This document shows, in pieces, positions 43,265 through 53,747 of a stretch of DNA of 64,000 nucleotides. The notes beneath the pieces were generated by a model. The model saw nothing but the letters and a program-made list of their open reading frames with translations, had not been told where the DNA came from and did not search any database. Origin of the DNA: Trinickia sp. Y13 (lineage in GTDB: Bacteria > Pseudomonadota > Gammaproteobacteria > Burkholderiales > Burkholderiaceae); assembly GCF_029522115.1 (NCBI RefSeq), contig NZ_JAKWFK010000004.1, positions 1 to 64,000 of the forward strand, read 5' to 3'. Each line of letters starts with the position of its first letter. Positions within the stretch are counted from its first letter, which is position 1. Both the position numbers and the translations under genes were made by a program.

Positions 43265-44379
43265 TTCGGGAAGCTCCCCAGCCGCGCGCCCGCTTCGATC
43301 CGCTGCCACAGCGCTTCACGCTGCGCGATGCTCTCCACGCGTGCGATCCAGACGAGCCGCTGCCCCAATAGAGATTCCTCGCTGGGCGAAGCCGTCACGG
43401 TATTGGCCAGCCCCTGCCGCTCGGTGAGTTGCGCCGCGATCTGCGGCTCGAGCATGTAATTGATCCACTCATGGGCGAGTTCGCGGTTTCCCGCGCCATT
43501 GACCACCGCCCAGCAATCGAGCCATGCAAGCGCGCCCTCGTCCGGAATCACGTAACCCACATCCACGCCGGCTCGGCGCAACAGTGCCACTTGCTGCGTG
43601 CCGTAATTGCCGAACATCAGGGCCGCGTGATGCTGCACGAACAGCGCGGTCGCCTCCTCGGGAAGCGTGTAATACGCGAGCAGGTTTTGCCGCAGGCGTA
43701 CGAGTTCGCGCGCGACGGTGCGCATTTGCGCCGGCGACAGCTCAAAGGGATCGCGATAGCCGAGCGCCAACGCCGTGAACGAGAAATTGTGCTGGGCGCT
43801 ATTGAAGTCGAGCACCTTGCCACGGTAACGCGGGTCCCATAGCGCGCGCATCGAGCGCGGGGCAACCGCGATCTGTTTGCGGTCGTAGATAAGCCCCATG
43901 GATGAATAGGTAAATGGAATTGCCAATGCATTTGCGCCGTCCATGAGCCCGCCGATCGCTTCGAGCTTTTGGAAATAAGGGCGCTGGCGCCGGCGGTTAG
44001 GGATCAGAGATAGATCGAGCGGCGCCAACAACCCGGCGCGTGCGTAGCGCTGGATCTCCGCGGTATTGGCCGCGAGGACATCGAACGGCGGCAGCGAGGC
44101 GCTATGCATGCGCGCCCACAGCGCCTCATCGGAATCGACGAAGGTCACCTCGACCTTGGCATGAAAACGCTTCTCGAATGCGGCAACCCAATCGTCATCG
44201 GCGTAGCCCGGCCACGCCAGCACGCGCAACACGGCTTTACGCGGAGCGCCGGAATCGGCCAGCGTGCCGCCCCACGAAAAGCACAGCAAGACGATGATGA
44301 CCGCGACAGGCGTCACCATTTTGCCCGCGCAGATGCGGGCAGACCATCCCCGTATGAATCGGAGAACGACCATATTCAT
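43261..44379 (-). CDS. PotD-like periplasmic binding protein coupled to a cyclase
   Basis: This 372-aa protein has an N-terminal hydrophobic export signal (VTPVAVIIVLLCFSWGG) and a type II periplasmic binding fold close to PotD/PotF polyamine receptors: VLRVLAWPGYADDDWVAAFE, IPFTYSSMGLIYDRKQIAV and NYMLEPQIAAQLTERQG. No ABC permease or ATPase gene is nearby; instead the next gene is the dCache-HAMP-GGDEF cyclase, translationally coupled by a 4-bp overlap. A sensory role (polyamine or similar cation) is therefore more likely than transport. The start has GAGG eight bases upstream. Confidence 0.85.
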   Translation of the reverse strand: MNMVVLRFIRGWSARICAGKMVTPVAVIIVLLCFSWGGTLADSGAPRKAVLRVLAWPGYADDDWVAAFEKRFHAKVEVTFVDSDEALWARMHSASLPPFDVLAANTAEIQRYARAGLLAPLDLSLIPNRRRQRPYFQKLEAIGGLMDGANALAIPFTYSSMGLIYDRKQIAVAPRSMRALWDPRYRGKVLDFNSAQHNFSFTALALGYRDPFELSPAQMRTVARELVRLRQNLLAYYTLPEEATALFVQHHAALMFGNYGTQQVALLRRAGVDVGYVIPDEGALAWLDCWAVVNGAGNRELAHEWINYMLEPQIAAQLTERQGLANTVTASPSEESLLGQRLVWIARVESIAQREALWQRIEAGARLGSFPK

Positions 44380-44609
44380 GTCGCCTCACGCGTGACACAT
44401 TTTTGAATGTCTTCACTGTTGCGGGCCAGCCCAGCAAGCAATGCGAGCCTTCATATCGAAGGCAGGGCGCACCGCGCAACATGCACGCGCCAATATGCCA
44501 GTTCCGAAAGAACCACGCAATACGACTATCCGCGAAGAAGGACGCCGCACCCGAACGATGCGGGGCCGCTGCGCGCCGGGCGCGCAGCAATGGCACCGAG
44601 TGTGTGCAC

Positions 44610-45812
44610 TCAAACGCGCTCAAGCAACACGGCGATGCCTTGCCCCACGCCGATGCACATGGTGCAAAGCGCGTAGCGGCCGCCGCTTCGGGCGAGTTGA
44701 TAAGCGGCCGTGGTGGCGAGCCGCGCCCCCGATGCGCCAAGCGGGTGGCCGAGCGCGATGGCTCCGCCGTTCGGATTGACGCGCGCATCATCATCGCCGA
44801 TCCCGAGTGTTCGCGTCACGGCCAGCGCTTGCGCAGCAAACGCTTCATTCAATTCGATGACATCTATCTGCTCGAGACGCAGCCCGGCAACGCGCAAGAC
44901 TTTGCGCACCGCCTCGATCGGCCCGACGCCCATCACGCGCGGCGCAACGCCCGCGCTCGCCATGGCGACGACCCGCGCGCGCGGGCGCAGGCCAAAGCGC
45001 GCAACCATCGCTTCGTTCGCCAACAACAACGCACATGCCCCGTCGTTCACGCCCGATGCGTTGCCGGCCGTCACCGTGCCGTCGGGGCGCACGACGCCCT
45101 TGAGCTTGGCGAGCGCCTCGAGCGTCGTGGCGCGCGGATGTTCGTCCTTCGTCACGACGATCGGATCGCCCTTCTTTTGAGCGACCGACACCGCCATGAT
45201 TTCTTCGGCGAACCGCCCGCTTTCCTGCGCGGCGGCCACGCGCTGCTGGCTACGCAATGCAAATGCGTCTTGATCCTCGCGACTCACGCCGAATTGCTCC
45301 GCCACGTTCTCGGCGGTTTCAGGCATCGAATCCACCCCGTACATGGCCCGCATCGCCGGGTTGACGAAGCGCCAGCCGATCGTCGTGTCTTCGATCTTGG
45401 CCGCGCGGCTGAATGCGCTCTCGGCTTTTGCCATGACGAACGGCGCGCGGCTCATGCTCTCGACGCCGCCCGCAATCATCAGCCCGGTCTCGCCGCTCTT
45501 GATCGCGCGCGCGGCAATCGCCAGCGCATCGAGCCCGGAGCCGCACAGCCGATTGACGGTGCTGCCTGGGACGCCGACGGGCAAGCCGGCGAGCAAGCTC
45601 GCCATACGCGCGACATTGCGATTGTCTTCGCCGGCTTGGTTGGCGCAGCCGAAAACGACATCGTCGATTGCACTCCAATCCACCGCCCGATTGCGCTCGA
45701 TCAGCGCCTTGATCGGCGCCGCGGCGAGATCGTCGGCGCGCACCGTCGATAGCGCGCCGCCGTACCGACCGATAGGAGTTCTAATTGCATCGCAGATAAA
45801 AGCGTTTTCCAT
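44610..45812 (-). CDS. pcaF: 3-oxoadipyl-CoA thiolase
   Basis: This 400-aa thiolase cleaves 3-oxoadipyl-CoA to succinyl-CoA and acetyl-CoA, the last step of the beta-ketoadipate pathway. Catalytic residues are Cys90 in NRLCGSGLDA, the His of GHPLGASGARL and the second Cys in CTMCIGVGQG. The start at ATG 45812 has AAGGATC upstream and matches the usual N terminus MENAFICDAIRTPIGRYGG. It is divergent from pcaR with a PcaR-type operator pair between them, so the assignment to pcaF rather than a general acetyl-CoA acetyltransferase is well supported by context. Confidence 0.93.
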   Translation of the reverse strand: MENAFICDAIRTPIGRYGGALSTVRADDLAAAPIKALIERNRAVDWSAIDDVVFGCANQAGEDNRNVARMASLLAGLPVGVPGSTVNRLCGSGLDALAIAARAIKSGETGLMIAGGVESMSRAPFVMAKAESAFSRAAKIEDTTIGWRFVNPAMRAMYGVDSMPETAENVAEQFGVSREDQDAFALRSQQRVAAAQESGRFAEEIMAVSVAQKKGDPIVVTKDEHPRATTLEALAKLKGVVRPDGTVTAGNASGVNDGACALLLANEAMVARFGLRPRARVVAMASAGVAPRVMGVGPIEAVRKVLRVAGLRLEQIDVIELNEAFAAQALAVTRTLGIGDDDARVNPNGGAIALGHPLGASGARLATTAAYQLARSGGRYALCTMCIGVGQGIAVLLERV

Positions 45813-45973
45813 CGAAGATCCTTGGCATGGGGGCGCGACTGCAGCGCGCGGGGAGTCGAAAAGACAACGACAGACCGCATCGGGCGGCCCGCATACGGCG
45901 ACCGGCCTGCGCCGGCATGAGCCGGTTCTTGGCCTGCACGATGAATCTTGGAGGTGTACATTCCGAGCGTCAA

Positions 45974-46007
45974 GTGCGATTATCACAAATGTGTGCGATT
46001 ATCGAAC
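45974..46007. promoter_or_regulatory. PcaR-type operator pair between pcaF and pcaR
   Basis: GTGCGATTATCACAA (45974-45988) and GTGCGATTATCGAAC (45993-46007) lie 19 bp apart start to start. The second is exactly the reverse complement of the 15-bp PcaR site I recall from Pseudomonas putida pcaIJ (GTTCGATAATCGCAC). They end 26 bp before the pcaR start, suggesting autoregulation, and about 160 bp from pcaF. Confidence 0.8.
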
Positions 46008-46033
46008 CTCTTCAAGCCAGAGTGTGGAATGCG

Positions 46034-46891
46034 ATGAAACGACCGAGCCCTGGTCCCGATAGGGAAACATCAGATGAAAACACCGAGCAAGTCGAGCAAG
46101 TCGACAGCGGCGAAACATCGGATGCGGCGCCGACTGGCGATCCGAACTTCATGACTTCGCTCGAGCGAGGCCTGGCCGTGCTGCAAGCCTTCTCCCAAGA
46201 GCGTCGCGTGCTGACGACCTCGCAGATCAGTCAGCGCACCGGCATTCCGCGCGCCGCCGTTAGGCGCTGTCTCTATACGCTCGCGAAGCTGGGCTTCGTG
46301 ACCGAGGAAGACAACCGCTTGTTCTCGCTGCGTCCTCGCGTGCTCAAGCTCGGTCACGCTTACCTCGCGACCACGCCGCTCGCGCACGCGGCTCAGCCCG
46401 TGCTGCGCCATATCAGCGGAACGCTCAACGAATCGAGTTCGGTGGCCATACTCGATGGAGACGAGATCCTCTACATTGCTCGCGCATCGACTTCGCGCAT
46501 CATGTCGATCGATCTCCATATCGGCAGCCGCCTGCCTGCGTATTGCACATCGATGGGACGCGTGCTGCTGGCGCAATTGAGCCCCGACGCGCTGGACGCT
46601 TACCTCGATCGCACGAAGCGCATTCAATACACGCCTCGCACGATCGTCTCGCTCGACGGGTTGCTCGACACGCTCGAATCCGTGCGCTGCAATGGCTACG
46701 CGCTCGTCGATCAAGAACTGGAAATCGGGCTGCGCTCGATCGCGGTGCCGGTCAAGGGCGCCGACGGGCGCGCCACCGCAGCGCTCAATGTCGGCGTGCA
46801 AGCGGCGCGCATCTCGGTCGCGGAAATGGAGAGCCGGATTCTGCCGGCCTTGCTCGAAGGTGCGCAGGAACTCGCGCTGCTGTCGCTTTGA
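46034..46891 (+). CDS. pcaR: IclR-family regulator of the pca genes
   Basis: This 285-aa regulator has an acidic, probably disordered N-terminal extension (about 35 residues), an IclR winged helix (SLERGLAVLQAFSQERRVLT, RTGIPRAAVRRCLYTLAKLG) and a C-terminal effector domain (MSIDLHIGSRLPAYCTSMGR, DQELEIGLRSIAVPV). It belongs to the PcaR/PobR/CatR branch, which responds to beta-ketoadipate or related acids. I use the ATG at 46034; an in-frame ATG at 45989 lies within the operator. Its presumed sites occur before pcaF/pcaR, pcaI and pcaB, so it probably activates all three units. Confidence 0.93.
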   Translation: MKRPSPGPDRETSDENTEQVEQVDSGETSDAAPTGDPNFMTSLERGLAVLQAFSQERRVLTTSQISQRTGIPRAAVRRCLYTLAKLGFVTEEDNRLFSLRPRVLKLGHAYLATTPLAHAAQPVLRHISGTLNESSSVAILDGDEILYIARASTSRIMSIDLHIGSRLPAYCTSMGRVLLAQLSPDALDAYLDRTKRIQYTPRTIVSLDGLLDTLESVRCNGYALVDQELEIGLRSIAVPVKGADGRATAALNVGVQAARISVAEMESRILPALLEGAQELALLSL

Positions 46892-46909
46892 CTGGGGCCC
46901 GTACAGGCG

Positions 46910-47689
46910 CTAGGCGAGAAAATCCATTACGGCCGCGGTGAATGCTTCGGCCGCCTCGACGTTCGATAGGTGTGACGCGTCCAACACCACCATGCGCGCG
47001 CGCGATACGCGTTCGACCAGGAACCGCGCATCGTCCACGGTGGTCACCGGGTCCTGCCCGCCCGCAATGACGAGCGTCGGCGCCTTGATCGAGTCGATTT
47101 CCTCACGCAGATCGGCCACGGACAACGCATCGCAACACGCCGCGTAGCCGTCCCGCGGCGACGCGCGCAATTGCTCCGTCAGTCGGCGCACCGAGTCCGG
47201 TTCGCGCTCGATGAAATTCGCGGTGAACCATCGCCCCGCCGCACCGTCCGCCACTTCCGCCATGCCGCGCGCGCGCACCAGTTCGGCGCGCTGCGTCCAT
47301 CCCGCGGATGTTCCGATACGCGCAGCGGTGTTCGCGACGATCAGCTTATCGATGCGTTCGCCTGCATGCACGCCGAGCCACTGCCCCGTCAAACCGCCCA
47401 TCGAAATCCCGCAGAAATGCGCGCGTTCGATGCCTAAGGCGTCGAGTACGGCAAGCGCGTCGCGACCGAGCAAATCGACGCTATACGCACCGGGCGGCGC
47501 CGCAGAGCGCCCATGTCCGCGCGGATCGTATCGCACGACGCGGTAGCGCTCGGCGAGCGCATCGAGTTGCGGCAGCCACATGTCAATCGTGGTGCCGAGC
47601 GAATTCGATAGCACGAGCGCGGGTGCGTCAGTCGGGCCCGCGCTCGTATAAGCGATGCCTTTGGCACGCTGCACAGTGGTTTCAATCAT
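46910..47689 (-). CDS. pcaD: 3-oxoadipate enol-lactonase
   Basis: This 259-aa alpha/beta-hydrolase opens beta-ketoadipate enol-lactone to beta-ketoadipate. The nucleophile elbow is GISMGG (Ser96), the strand before it carries YDPRGHGRSA, the acid is in GGQDPVTTVDDAR and the catalytic His is in DASHLSNVEAA. It is the third gene of a pcaI-pcaJ-pcaD operon, 15 bp after pcaJ, and is convergent with pcaR (18-bp gap). Confidence 0.94.
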   Translation of the reverse strand: MIETTVQRAKGIAYTSAGPTDAPALVLSNSLGTTIDMWLPQLDALAERYRVVRYDPRGHGRSAAPPGAYSVDLLGRDALAVLDALGIERAHFCGISMGGLTGQWLGVHAGERIDKLIVANTAARIGTSAGWTQRAELVRARGMAEVADGAAGRWFTANFIEREPDSVRRLTEQLRASPRDGYAACCDALSVADLREEIDSIKAPTLVIAGGQDPVTTVDDARFLVERVSRARMVVLDASHLSNVEAAEAFTAAVMDFLA

Positions 47690-47704
47690 GCCGAACCTTA
47701 TCGA

Positions 47705-48343
47705 TCAAGACCGCAAAAGCGGCACGGGCGTCACTTCCTGCAGGGTGTCGAAACCGAGCCCTTCGACGATATCGATGACCACGAGCCCGCGCGCGGTCAC
47801 ATCGATCACGGCCAGATCCGTGTAGATGCGATCGACGCACGCGATGCCCGTCAGCGGATAACTGCACTGCGCCACGAGCTTGCATTCGCCGGACTTCGTC
47901 AGGTGGTCCATCATGACGAACACCTGCTTGGCGCCGATGGCGAGATCCATCGCGCCCCCCACGGCGGGAATCGCATCGGCTGCGCCCGTGTGCCAGTTCG
48001 CCAAGTCGCCCGTTTTCGAAACCTGAAATGCTCCCAGCACACAGATGTCGAGATGGCCGCCGCGCATCATCGCGAAGGAATCGCCGTGATGGAAGAACGC
48101 CCCGCCCTCGAGCAACGTCACGGGCTCTTTCCCGGCATTGATCAATTCGGGGTCTTCCTCTCCCGGCCCGGGTGCGGGCCCCATGCCGAGCAATCCGTTT
48201 TCGCTATGCAGGAAGATTTCCCGCTCGGCCGGCAGGTAGTTGGCCACCTTCGTCGGCAAGCCAATGCCGAGATTGACATATGCCCCTTCAGGGATATCGC
48301 GGGCCACCCGTTGGGCGATTTGATCGCGCGTCCACTTGTTCAT
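47705..48343 (-). CDS. pcaJ: 3-oxoadipate CoA-transferase subunit B
   Basis: This 212-aa subunit contains the active-site glutamate of family I CoA-transferases in SENGLLGMGPAP. With PcaI it moves CoA from succinyl-CoA to beta-ketoadipate. The ATG at 48343 follows GAGGAG and starts the usual N terminus MNKWTRDQIAQRVARDIPEG; the frame upstream overlaps pcaI. It starts 10 bp after the pcaI stop. Confidence 0.95.
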   Translation of the reverse strand: MNKWTRDQIAQRVARDIPEGAYVNLGIGLPTKVANYLPAEREIFLHSENGLLGMGPAPGPGEEDPELINAGKEPVTLLEGGAFFHHGDSFAMMRGGHLDICVLGAFQVSKTGDLANWHTGAADAIPAVGGAMDLAIGAKQVFVMMDHLTKSGECKLVAQCSYPLTGIACVDRIYTDLAVIDVTARGLVVIDIVEGLGFDTLQEVTPVPLLRS

Positions 48344-48353
48344 CGAAAGCTCC

Positions 48354-49037
48354 TCACGCGGCGCGCGCAATCGCTTGCGGCACCGCAACGACACGCTGCG
48401 TAAAAATGCCCGGCGTGACGATGGCTTCGGGATCGAGCGCGCCGAGCGGAACGATTTCCGACACCTGAGCGATCGTCGTCGTCGCGGCCATGGCCATGAT
48501 CGGCCCGAAATTGCGCGCCGCCTTGCGGTAAACCAGATTGCCCCAACGATCGCCGCGATGCGCCTTGATCAGGGCGAATTCGGCTTTGATGGGGTACTCG
48601 AGCACGTAGGGCTTGCCGTCGATCACGCGCGTTTCCTTGCCTTCGGCCAAGCGCGTGCCGTAGCCGGTCGGCGTGAAAACTGCGCCGAGCCCGGCGCCCG
48701 CCGCTTGTATCCGCAGCGCGAGATTGCCCTGCGGCACGAGTTCGAGCTCGATCTGCCCGGCGCGAAACAATGCGTCGAATACCTGCGAATCCGCTTGGCG
48801 GGGAAACGAGCAAATGATCTTGCGCACCCGCCTCGCCTTGAGCAGCGCGGCAAGACCGATCTCGCCATTGCCGGCGTTGTTGTTGACGATGGTGAGTTCA
48901 CGCGCGCCTTGTTCGATCAGCGCATCGATCAACTCGGCCGGTTGTCCGGCGGAACCGAAGCCGCCGATCATGACGGTGGCGCCGTCGGCGATACCGGCGA
49001 CAGCCGCTTCGAGCGAGGAAATTGTCTTGTCGATCAT
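48354..49037 (-). CDS. pcaI: 3-oxoadipate CoA-transferase subunit A
   Basis: This 227-aa subunit has the family CoA-binding region VMIGGFGSAGQPAELIDALI and GYGTRLAEGKETRVIDGKPY. It is the first gene of pcaIJD. I use the ATG at 49037; upstream in-frame codons to 49115 run toward the operator and lack a ribosome-binding site. The PcaR-type operator pair lies 80 to 113 bp upstream. Confidence 0.95.
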   Translation of the reverse strand: MIDKTISSLEAAVAGIADGATVMIGGFGSAGQPAELIDALIEQGARELTIVNNNAGNGEIGLAALLKARRVRKIICSFPRQADSQVFDALFRAGQIELELVPQGNLALRIQAAGAGLGAVFTPTGYGTRLAEGKETRVIDGKPYVLEYPIKAEFALIKAHRGDRWGNLVYRKAARNFGPIMAMAATTTIAQVSEIVPLGALDPEAIVTPGIFTQRVVAVPQAIARAA

Positions 49038-49116
49038 CGATGTGTGCGCTTGATGGCAGCGCCCTCCGTCCTTCAAGTTGACGACCAATTTAGAGGGCTG
49101 CCCCAGCATAGTCAAC

Positions 49117-49150
49117 GGCGATTATCGAAAAACTGTGCGGTTATCGAACA
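49117..49150. promoter_or_regulatory. PcaR-type operator pair upstream of pcaI
   Basis: CGGCGATTATCGAAA (49117-49131) and GTGCGGTTATCGAAC (49136-49150) match the PcaR site with three and one differences and are again 19 bp apart. Orientation and spacing are the same as at pcaR. The pair lies 80-113 bp before pcaI and just after the end of the pcaHG unit (pcaG stop at 49175). Confidence 0.78.
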
Positions 49151-49174
49151 TCGCACGATTGCCGGCCACCGGCC

Positions 49175-50679
<1,505 letters not shown>

Positions 50680-50727
50680 CTAGGGCGCATGCCTGCGCGC
50701 GTAAATTGACTTCTGTTCCGCCAATCC

Positions 50728-50742
50728 ATAACCTCCGGTAAT
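50728..50742. promoter_or_regulatory. Possible PcaQ binding site at the pcaQ start
   Basis: ATAACCTCCGGTAAT is an imperfect dyad whose left half equals the left half of the PcaQ consensus I recall (ATAACC-N4-GGTTAA). The spacer is 3 instead of 4 and the right half is GGTAAT. It overlaps the pcaQ ATG and lies about 120 bp upstream of pcaH. The match is partial. Confidence 0.35.
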
Positions 50743-51721
50743 GGAAACCAAAATCAGCTTTCGCCATGTCAGTTGCTTCCTCGCGATCGCTCGCGAGCGC
50801 CATCTCGGCCGCGCCGCCGAGCGTTTGAATCTGACTCAGCCGGCCGTTTCCAAAACGTTGGCCGAACTCGAATCGCTCGCGAACATCCATCTCGTCGAGC
50901 GAGGAAGACATGGCGCGCGTCTGACGCCGGCCGGCGAGCATTTTCTGCGCTATGCCGTCGGCGTCGAGCAAGCGATGGAATCGGCCGCGGGTGCGTTGCA
51001 AGGTCCCGTCACACCGCCCGTCACGATTCTCGAACTCGGCGCATTGCCGACCGTCGCGAGCGGGATCGTGCCCAACGCGCTGCTACGTTTGCGTGAACGC
51101 CATTCGCAAACGGGCGTACGGCTTCATACCGCGACGAACGACATGCTGCTGTCGGCGCTCAAAGCGGGACGGCTCGATTGTGCGATCGGCCGCATGGCGG
51201 AACCGTCGATGATGCAGGGCATCTCGTTCGAATTGCTCTACGCCGAGCCCCTCGTGATGGCCGTGCATCCACGCCATCCGTTGATGAGCGCGCGCCACGC
51301 CTCGCCCCAATCGGTGCTCGCCTATCCGCTCGTGGTCTCCCCGAGCGGCACCGTGCCGAGGCTGCATACCGACGCCTTCTTCGATGCGCACGCGTTGCAC
51401 GTGCCGGGCAATTGCATCGAAACCCTCTCCGTTTCCGTCGCGCGCCTTCTGGCTCGGCGCTCCGACGCGGTCTGGATCACGCCCGAGTTCGCAGCGCGCG
51501 ACGATCTGGAGCGTGGCGACCTGGCCGCGCTGCCGCTCGCCGTCACCAACGCGGAAGAACCCGTCGGACTCCTGCGTCGCAGCGCGGGCGAACCCGTCGA
51601 ACTCGTCGAAACGCTCGCCGCAATTCTGCGCGAGCTCACGCTAACCAACGATGGCCGAGGACCCGCGCGTGCGCGCCGGCCGATACGCCGCGCGCCCGCT
51701 ACGCGCGCGCGAAAACGCTGA
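50741..51721 (+). CDS. pcaQ: LysR-type activator of protocatechuate dioxygenase genes
   Basis: This 326-aa regulator has an N-terminal LysR helix-turn-helix (FRHVSCFLAIARERHLGRAA, LTQPAVSKTLAELE) and a two-lobed effector domain (about 95-300). The C-terminal 25 residues are very basic. PcaQ proteins respond to beta-carboxy-cis,cis-muconate and related acids and usually lie divergent from pcaHG-type genes, as here. It is followed on the same strand by pcaB, but a PcaR-type operator between them suggests pcaBC has its own promoter. Confidence 0.9.
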   Translation: METKISFRHVSCFLAIARERHLGRAAERLNLTQPAVSKTLAELESLANIHLVERGRHGARLTPAGEHFLRYAVGVEQAMESAAGALQGPVTPPVTILELGALPTVASGIVPNALLRLRERHSQTGVRLHTATNDMLLSALKAGRLDCAIGRMAEPSMMQGISFELLYAEPLVMAVHPRHPLMSARHASPQSVLAYPLVVSPSGTVPRLHTDAFFDAHALHVPGNCIETLSVSVARLLARRSDAVWITPEFAARDDLERGDLAALPLAVTNAEEPVGLLRRSAGEPVELVETLAAILRELTLTNDGRGPARARRPIRRAPATRARKR

Positions 51722-51787
51722 TGGCGCGCATGGCGATTCGGGCGGGCTTGACCATCGCCGCCCGCGAAGCTTAGGATCTAGCCAGTC

Positions 51788-51828
51788 GTTCGATGTTCAT
51801 CTGTTTGTTCGATAATCGAACAAACAGA
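51788..51828. promoter_or_regulatory. PcaR-type operator pair within a 29-bp palindrome upstream of pcaB
   Basis: GTTCGATAATCGAAC (51807-51821) is a symmetric version of the PcaR site and the centre of a perfect dyad with 14-bp arms (51800-51828). A weaker partner, GTTCGATGTTCATCT, starts exactly 19 bp upstream (51788), keeping the spacing seen at the other two operators. The dyad ends 90 bp before pcaB. Confidence 0.78.
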
Positions 51829-51918
51829 GCGAGCGACTCGATCACCGGACGCACCGCCGCTCGCGTGCCGCAAAGCTCGGGCGACACCCTTCCCTCTTAG
51901 CTGAATGAATCGCGCACC

Positions 51919-53277
51919 ATGTTCGAGTATCCGGGACGACTCAACGACAGGCTCACCTCGACCGATGCGATGCTCGCCGTATTCGCACCCGGCGCTACCG
52001 TGCAGCGAATGCTCGACGTCGAAGCGGCGCTTGCACGGGCACTGGCAAAGGCGGGGGTCATTCCCGGCGACGCTGTCGCGCCGATCGAAGCTGCCTGCCA
52101 TGCCGACCTGATCGATGCCGGCGCTCTGACCGAGGCGGCGGCACGCGCGGGCAATCTCGCGATACCGCTCGTCAAGCAACTAACGGCATGCGTGTCGAGC
52201 CGAGCAGCGGACGCAGCCAAATACGTGCATTGGGGCGCGACGAGCCAGGACATCATCGACACCGGCATGGTGCTTCAACTGCGCGATGCACTCGATGAAA
52301 TCGAACTTGGCCTGGACCGTCTCTGCGACGTGCTCGCAAGGCAAGCCGCCGCGTTCCGTGACACGCCGATGATCGGACGCACGTGGCTGCAACAAGCGCT
52401 GCCAATCACACTCGGGCTCAAATTCGCGCAATGGCTCGATGCGCTCGAGCGGCACCGGGAACGGCTCGCGCAATTGCGCGCTCGTGCCATCGCCTTGCAA
52501 TTCGGCGGTGCAGCCGGCACGCTTGCCAGCCTTGGCGCTGCGGCGCCAGCGGTCGCGCAAGCCTTGGCGAAAGAGCTTGCCCTGCCGTTGCCGAGCGTGC
52601 CGTGGCATACGCAACGCGACCGTATCGCGGAAGCGGCCACCGTGCTCGGGCTTCTCACCGGCACGCTCGGAAAAATCGCGCGTGACGTCTCGCTGCAGAT
52701 GCAAACCGAGATCGGCGAACTGGTTGAGCCGTCGGCAGCGGGCAAAGGCGGATCCTCGACGATGCCTCACAAGCGCAACCCCGTCGGTTGCGCCGCCGCG
52801 CTGACCGCGGCCGCGCGTATGCCGGGGCTCGTCGCCACGATGCTCGCTGCCATGCTCCAAGAGCACGAGCGCGCGCTGGGCGGTTGGCAGGCCGAATGGG
52901 AAACGTTGCCCGACATCGCAAGACTGTGTGCGGGCGCATTGGCGAACATCAGTGAAGTCGCGGCCGGGCTGGAGGTCGATACCGCACGGCTCGCCGCCAA
53001 TCTAAACCTGACCCGCGGCCTCGTCCTCGCCGAAGCCGCGATGCTGGCTCTCGGTGCATCGCTTGGCCGCTTGCGGGCGCACGAGCTCGTCGAGCGCGCG
53101 TCGCGCGAAGCCGTTCGAAGCGGACGCGCGTTGCGAGCGGTCCTGGGCGACAACCCGGATGTCACCCGTGTGCTCGACGAGCGTCAACTCGATGCGCTGT
53201 TCGACCCGGCCAACTACAGCGGGCAGGCGCGGCAATTCGTCGACGCCGTGCTCGAGCGGTATCGGACCGCGCGTTGA
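51919..53277 (+). CDS. pcaB: 3-carboxy-cis,cis-muconate cycloisomerase
   Basis: This 452-aa member of the fumarase/aspartase superfamily cyclises 3-carboxymuconate to gamma-carboxymuconolactone. Family blocks are VHWGATSQDIIDTGMVLQL, TWLQQALPITLGLKFAQWLD and the mobile signature loop GKGGSSTMPHKRNPV. The C-terminal domain (about 370-450) matches the PcaB type rather than adenylosuccinate lyase. It starts pcaBC and stands 197 bp after pcaQ. Confidence 0.95.
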   Translation: MFEYPGRLNDRLTSTDAMLAVFAPGATVQRMLDVEAALARALAKAGVIPGDAVAPIEAACHADLIDAGALTEAAARAGNLAIPLVKQLTACVSSRAADAAKYVHWGATSQDIIDTGMVLQLRDALDEIELGLDRLCDVLARQAAAFRDTPMIGRTWLQQALPITLGLKFAQWLDALERHRERLAQLRARAIALQFGGAAGTLASLGAAAPAVAQALAKELALPLPSVPWHTQRDRIAEAATVLGLLTGTLGKIARDVSLQMQTEIGELVEPSAAGKGGSSTMPHKRNPVGCAAALTAAARMPGLVATMLAAMLQEHERALGGWQAEWETLPDIARLCAGALANISEVAAGLEVDTARLAANLNLTRGLVLAEAAMLALGASLGRLRAHELVERASREAVRSGRALRAVLGDNPDVTRVLDERQLDALFDPANYSGQARQFVDAVLERYRTAR

Positions 53278-53312
53278 ATGCTTCCCGATCGGATCACTCT
53301 GCGAACCTCGAT

Positions 53313-53699
53313 ATGAATGACGAAGAACGTTATGAAGCGGGCATGAAGACACGGCGCGCCGTCCTAGGGGACGCGCATGTCGATCGCTCGCTGGCCAACC
53401 GCACCGCGTTGACAGAAGAGTTTCAGGACTTCATCACGCGTTACGCGTGGGGCGAGATTTGGACGCGCGAGGGATTGCCGCGGCACACGCGCAGCCTGTT
53501 GACGATCGCCATGATGGTCGCGCTCAATCGCGGCGAGGAATTGGCGTTGCACCTGCGCGCGGCCGCGAATAACGGTGTCACGCGCGACGAAATCAAAGAA
53601 GTGTTGCTGCAAACGGCCATCTATTGCGGCGTACCCGCGGCCAATTCGGCATTTCATCTCGCCGATCGGATCTTCCGCGAGCAAGACGCGCAACCCTGA
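53313..53699 (+). CDS. pcaC: 4-carboxymuconolactone decarboxylase
   Basis: This 128-aa enzyme decarboxylates gamma-carboxymuconolactone to beta-ketoadipate enol-lactone, the PcaD substrate. It has the CMD fold with LTIAMMVALNRGEELALHLR and the EVLLQTAIYCGVPAANSAFH region. The ATG at 53313 gives the usual length; an in-frame TTG at 53274 overlaps the pcaB stop. With this gene every enzyme from protocatechuate to succinyl-CoA is present in the window. Confidence 0.93.
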   Translation: MNDEERYEAGMKTRRAVLGDAHVDRSLANRTALTEEFQDFITRYAWGEIWTREGLPRHTRSLLTIAMMVALNRGEELALHLRAAANNGVTRDEIKEVLLQTAIYCGVPAANSAFHLADRIFREQDAQP

Positions 53700-53706
53700 G
53701 CGAAGA

Positions 53707-53735
53707 CATTCGCGCGACCGGAGGCCGCGCGAATG
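53707..53735. terminator. Hairpin between pcaC and the porin remnant
   Basis: CATTCGCGCG (53707-53716) and CGCGCGAATG (53726-53735) form a perfect 10-bp stem with a 9-base loop. It is 7 bases after the pcaC stop and 12 bases after the porin remnant's stop on the other strand. It may be the old porin terminator now serving both sides. T-runs are poor. Confidence 0.6.
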
Positions 53736-53747
53736 CCCACCCTATCG

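Noticed and set aside
43261-44379. PotD-like protein as part of a polyamine importer
   Set aside because: No permease or ATPase gene is nearby and the only coupled gene is a cyclase, so a sensory role is favoured.
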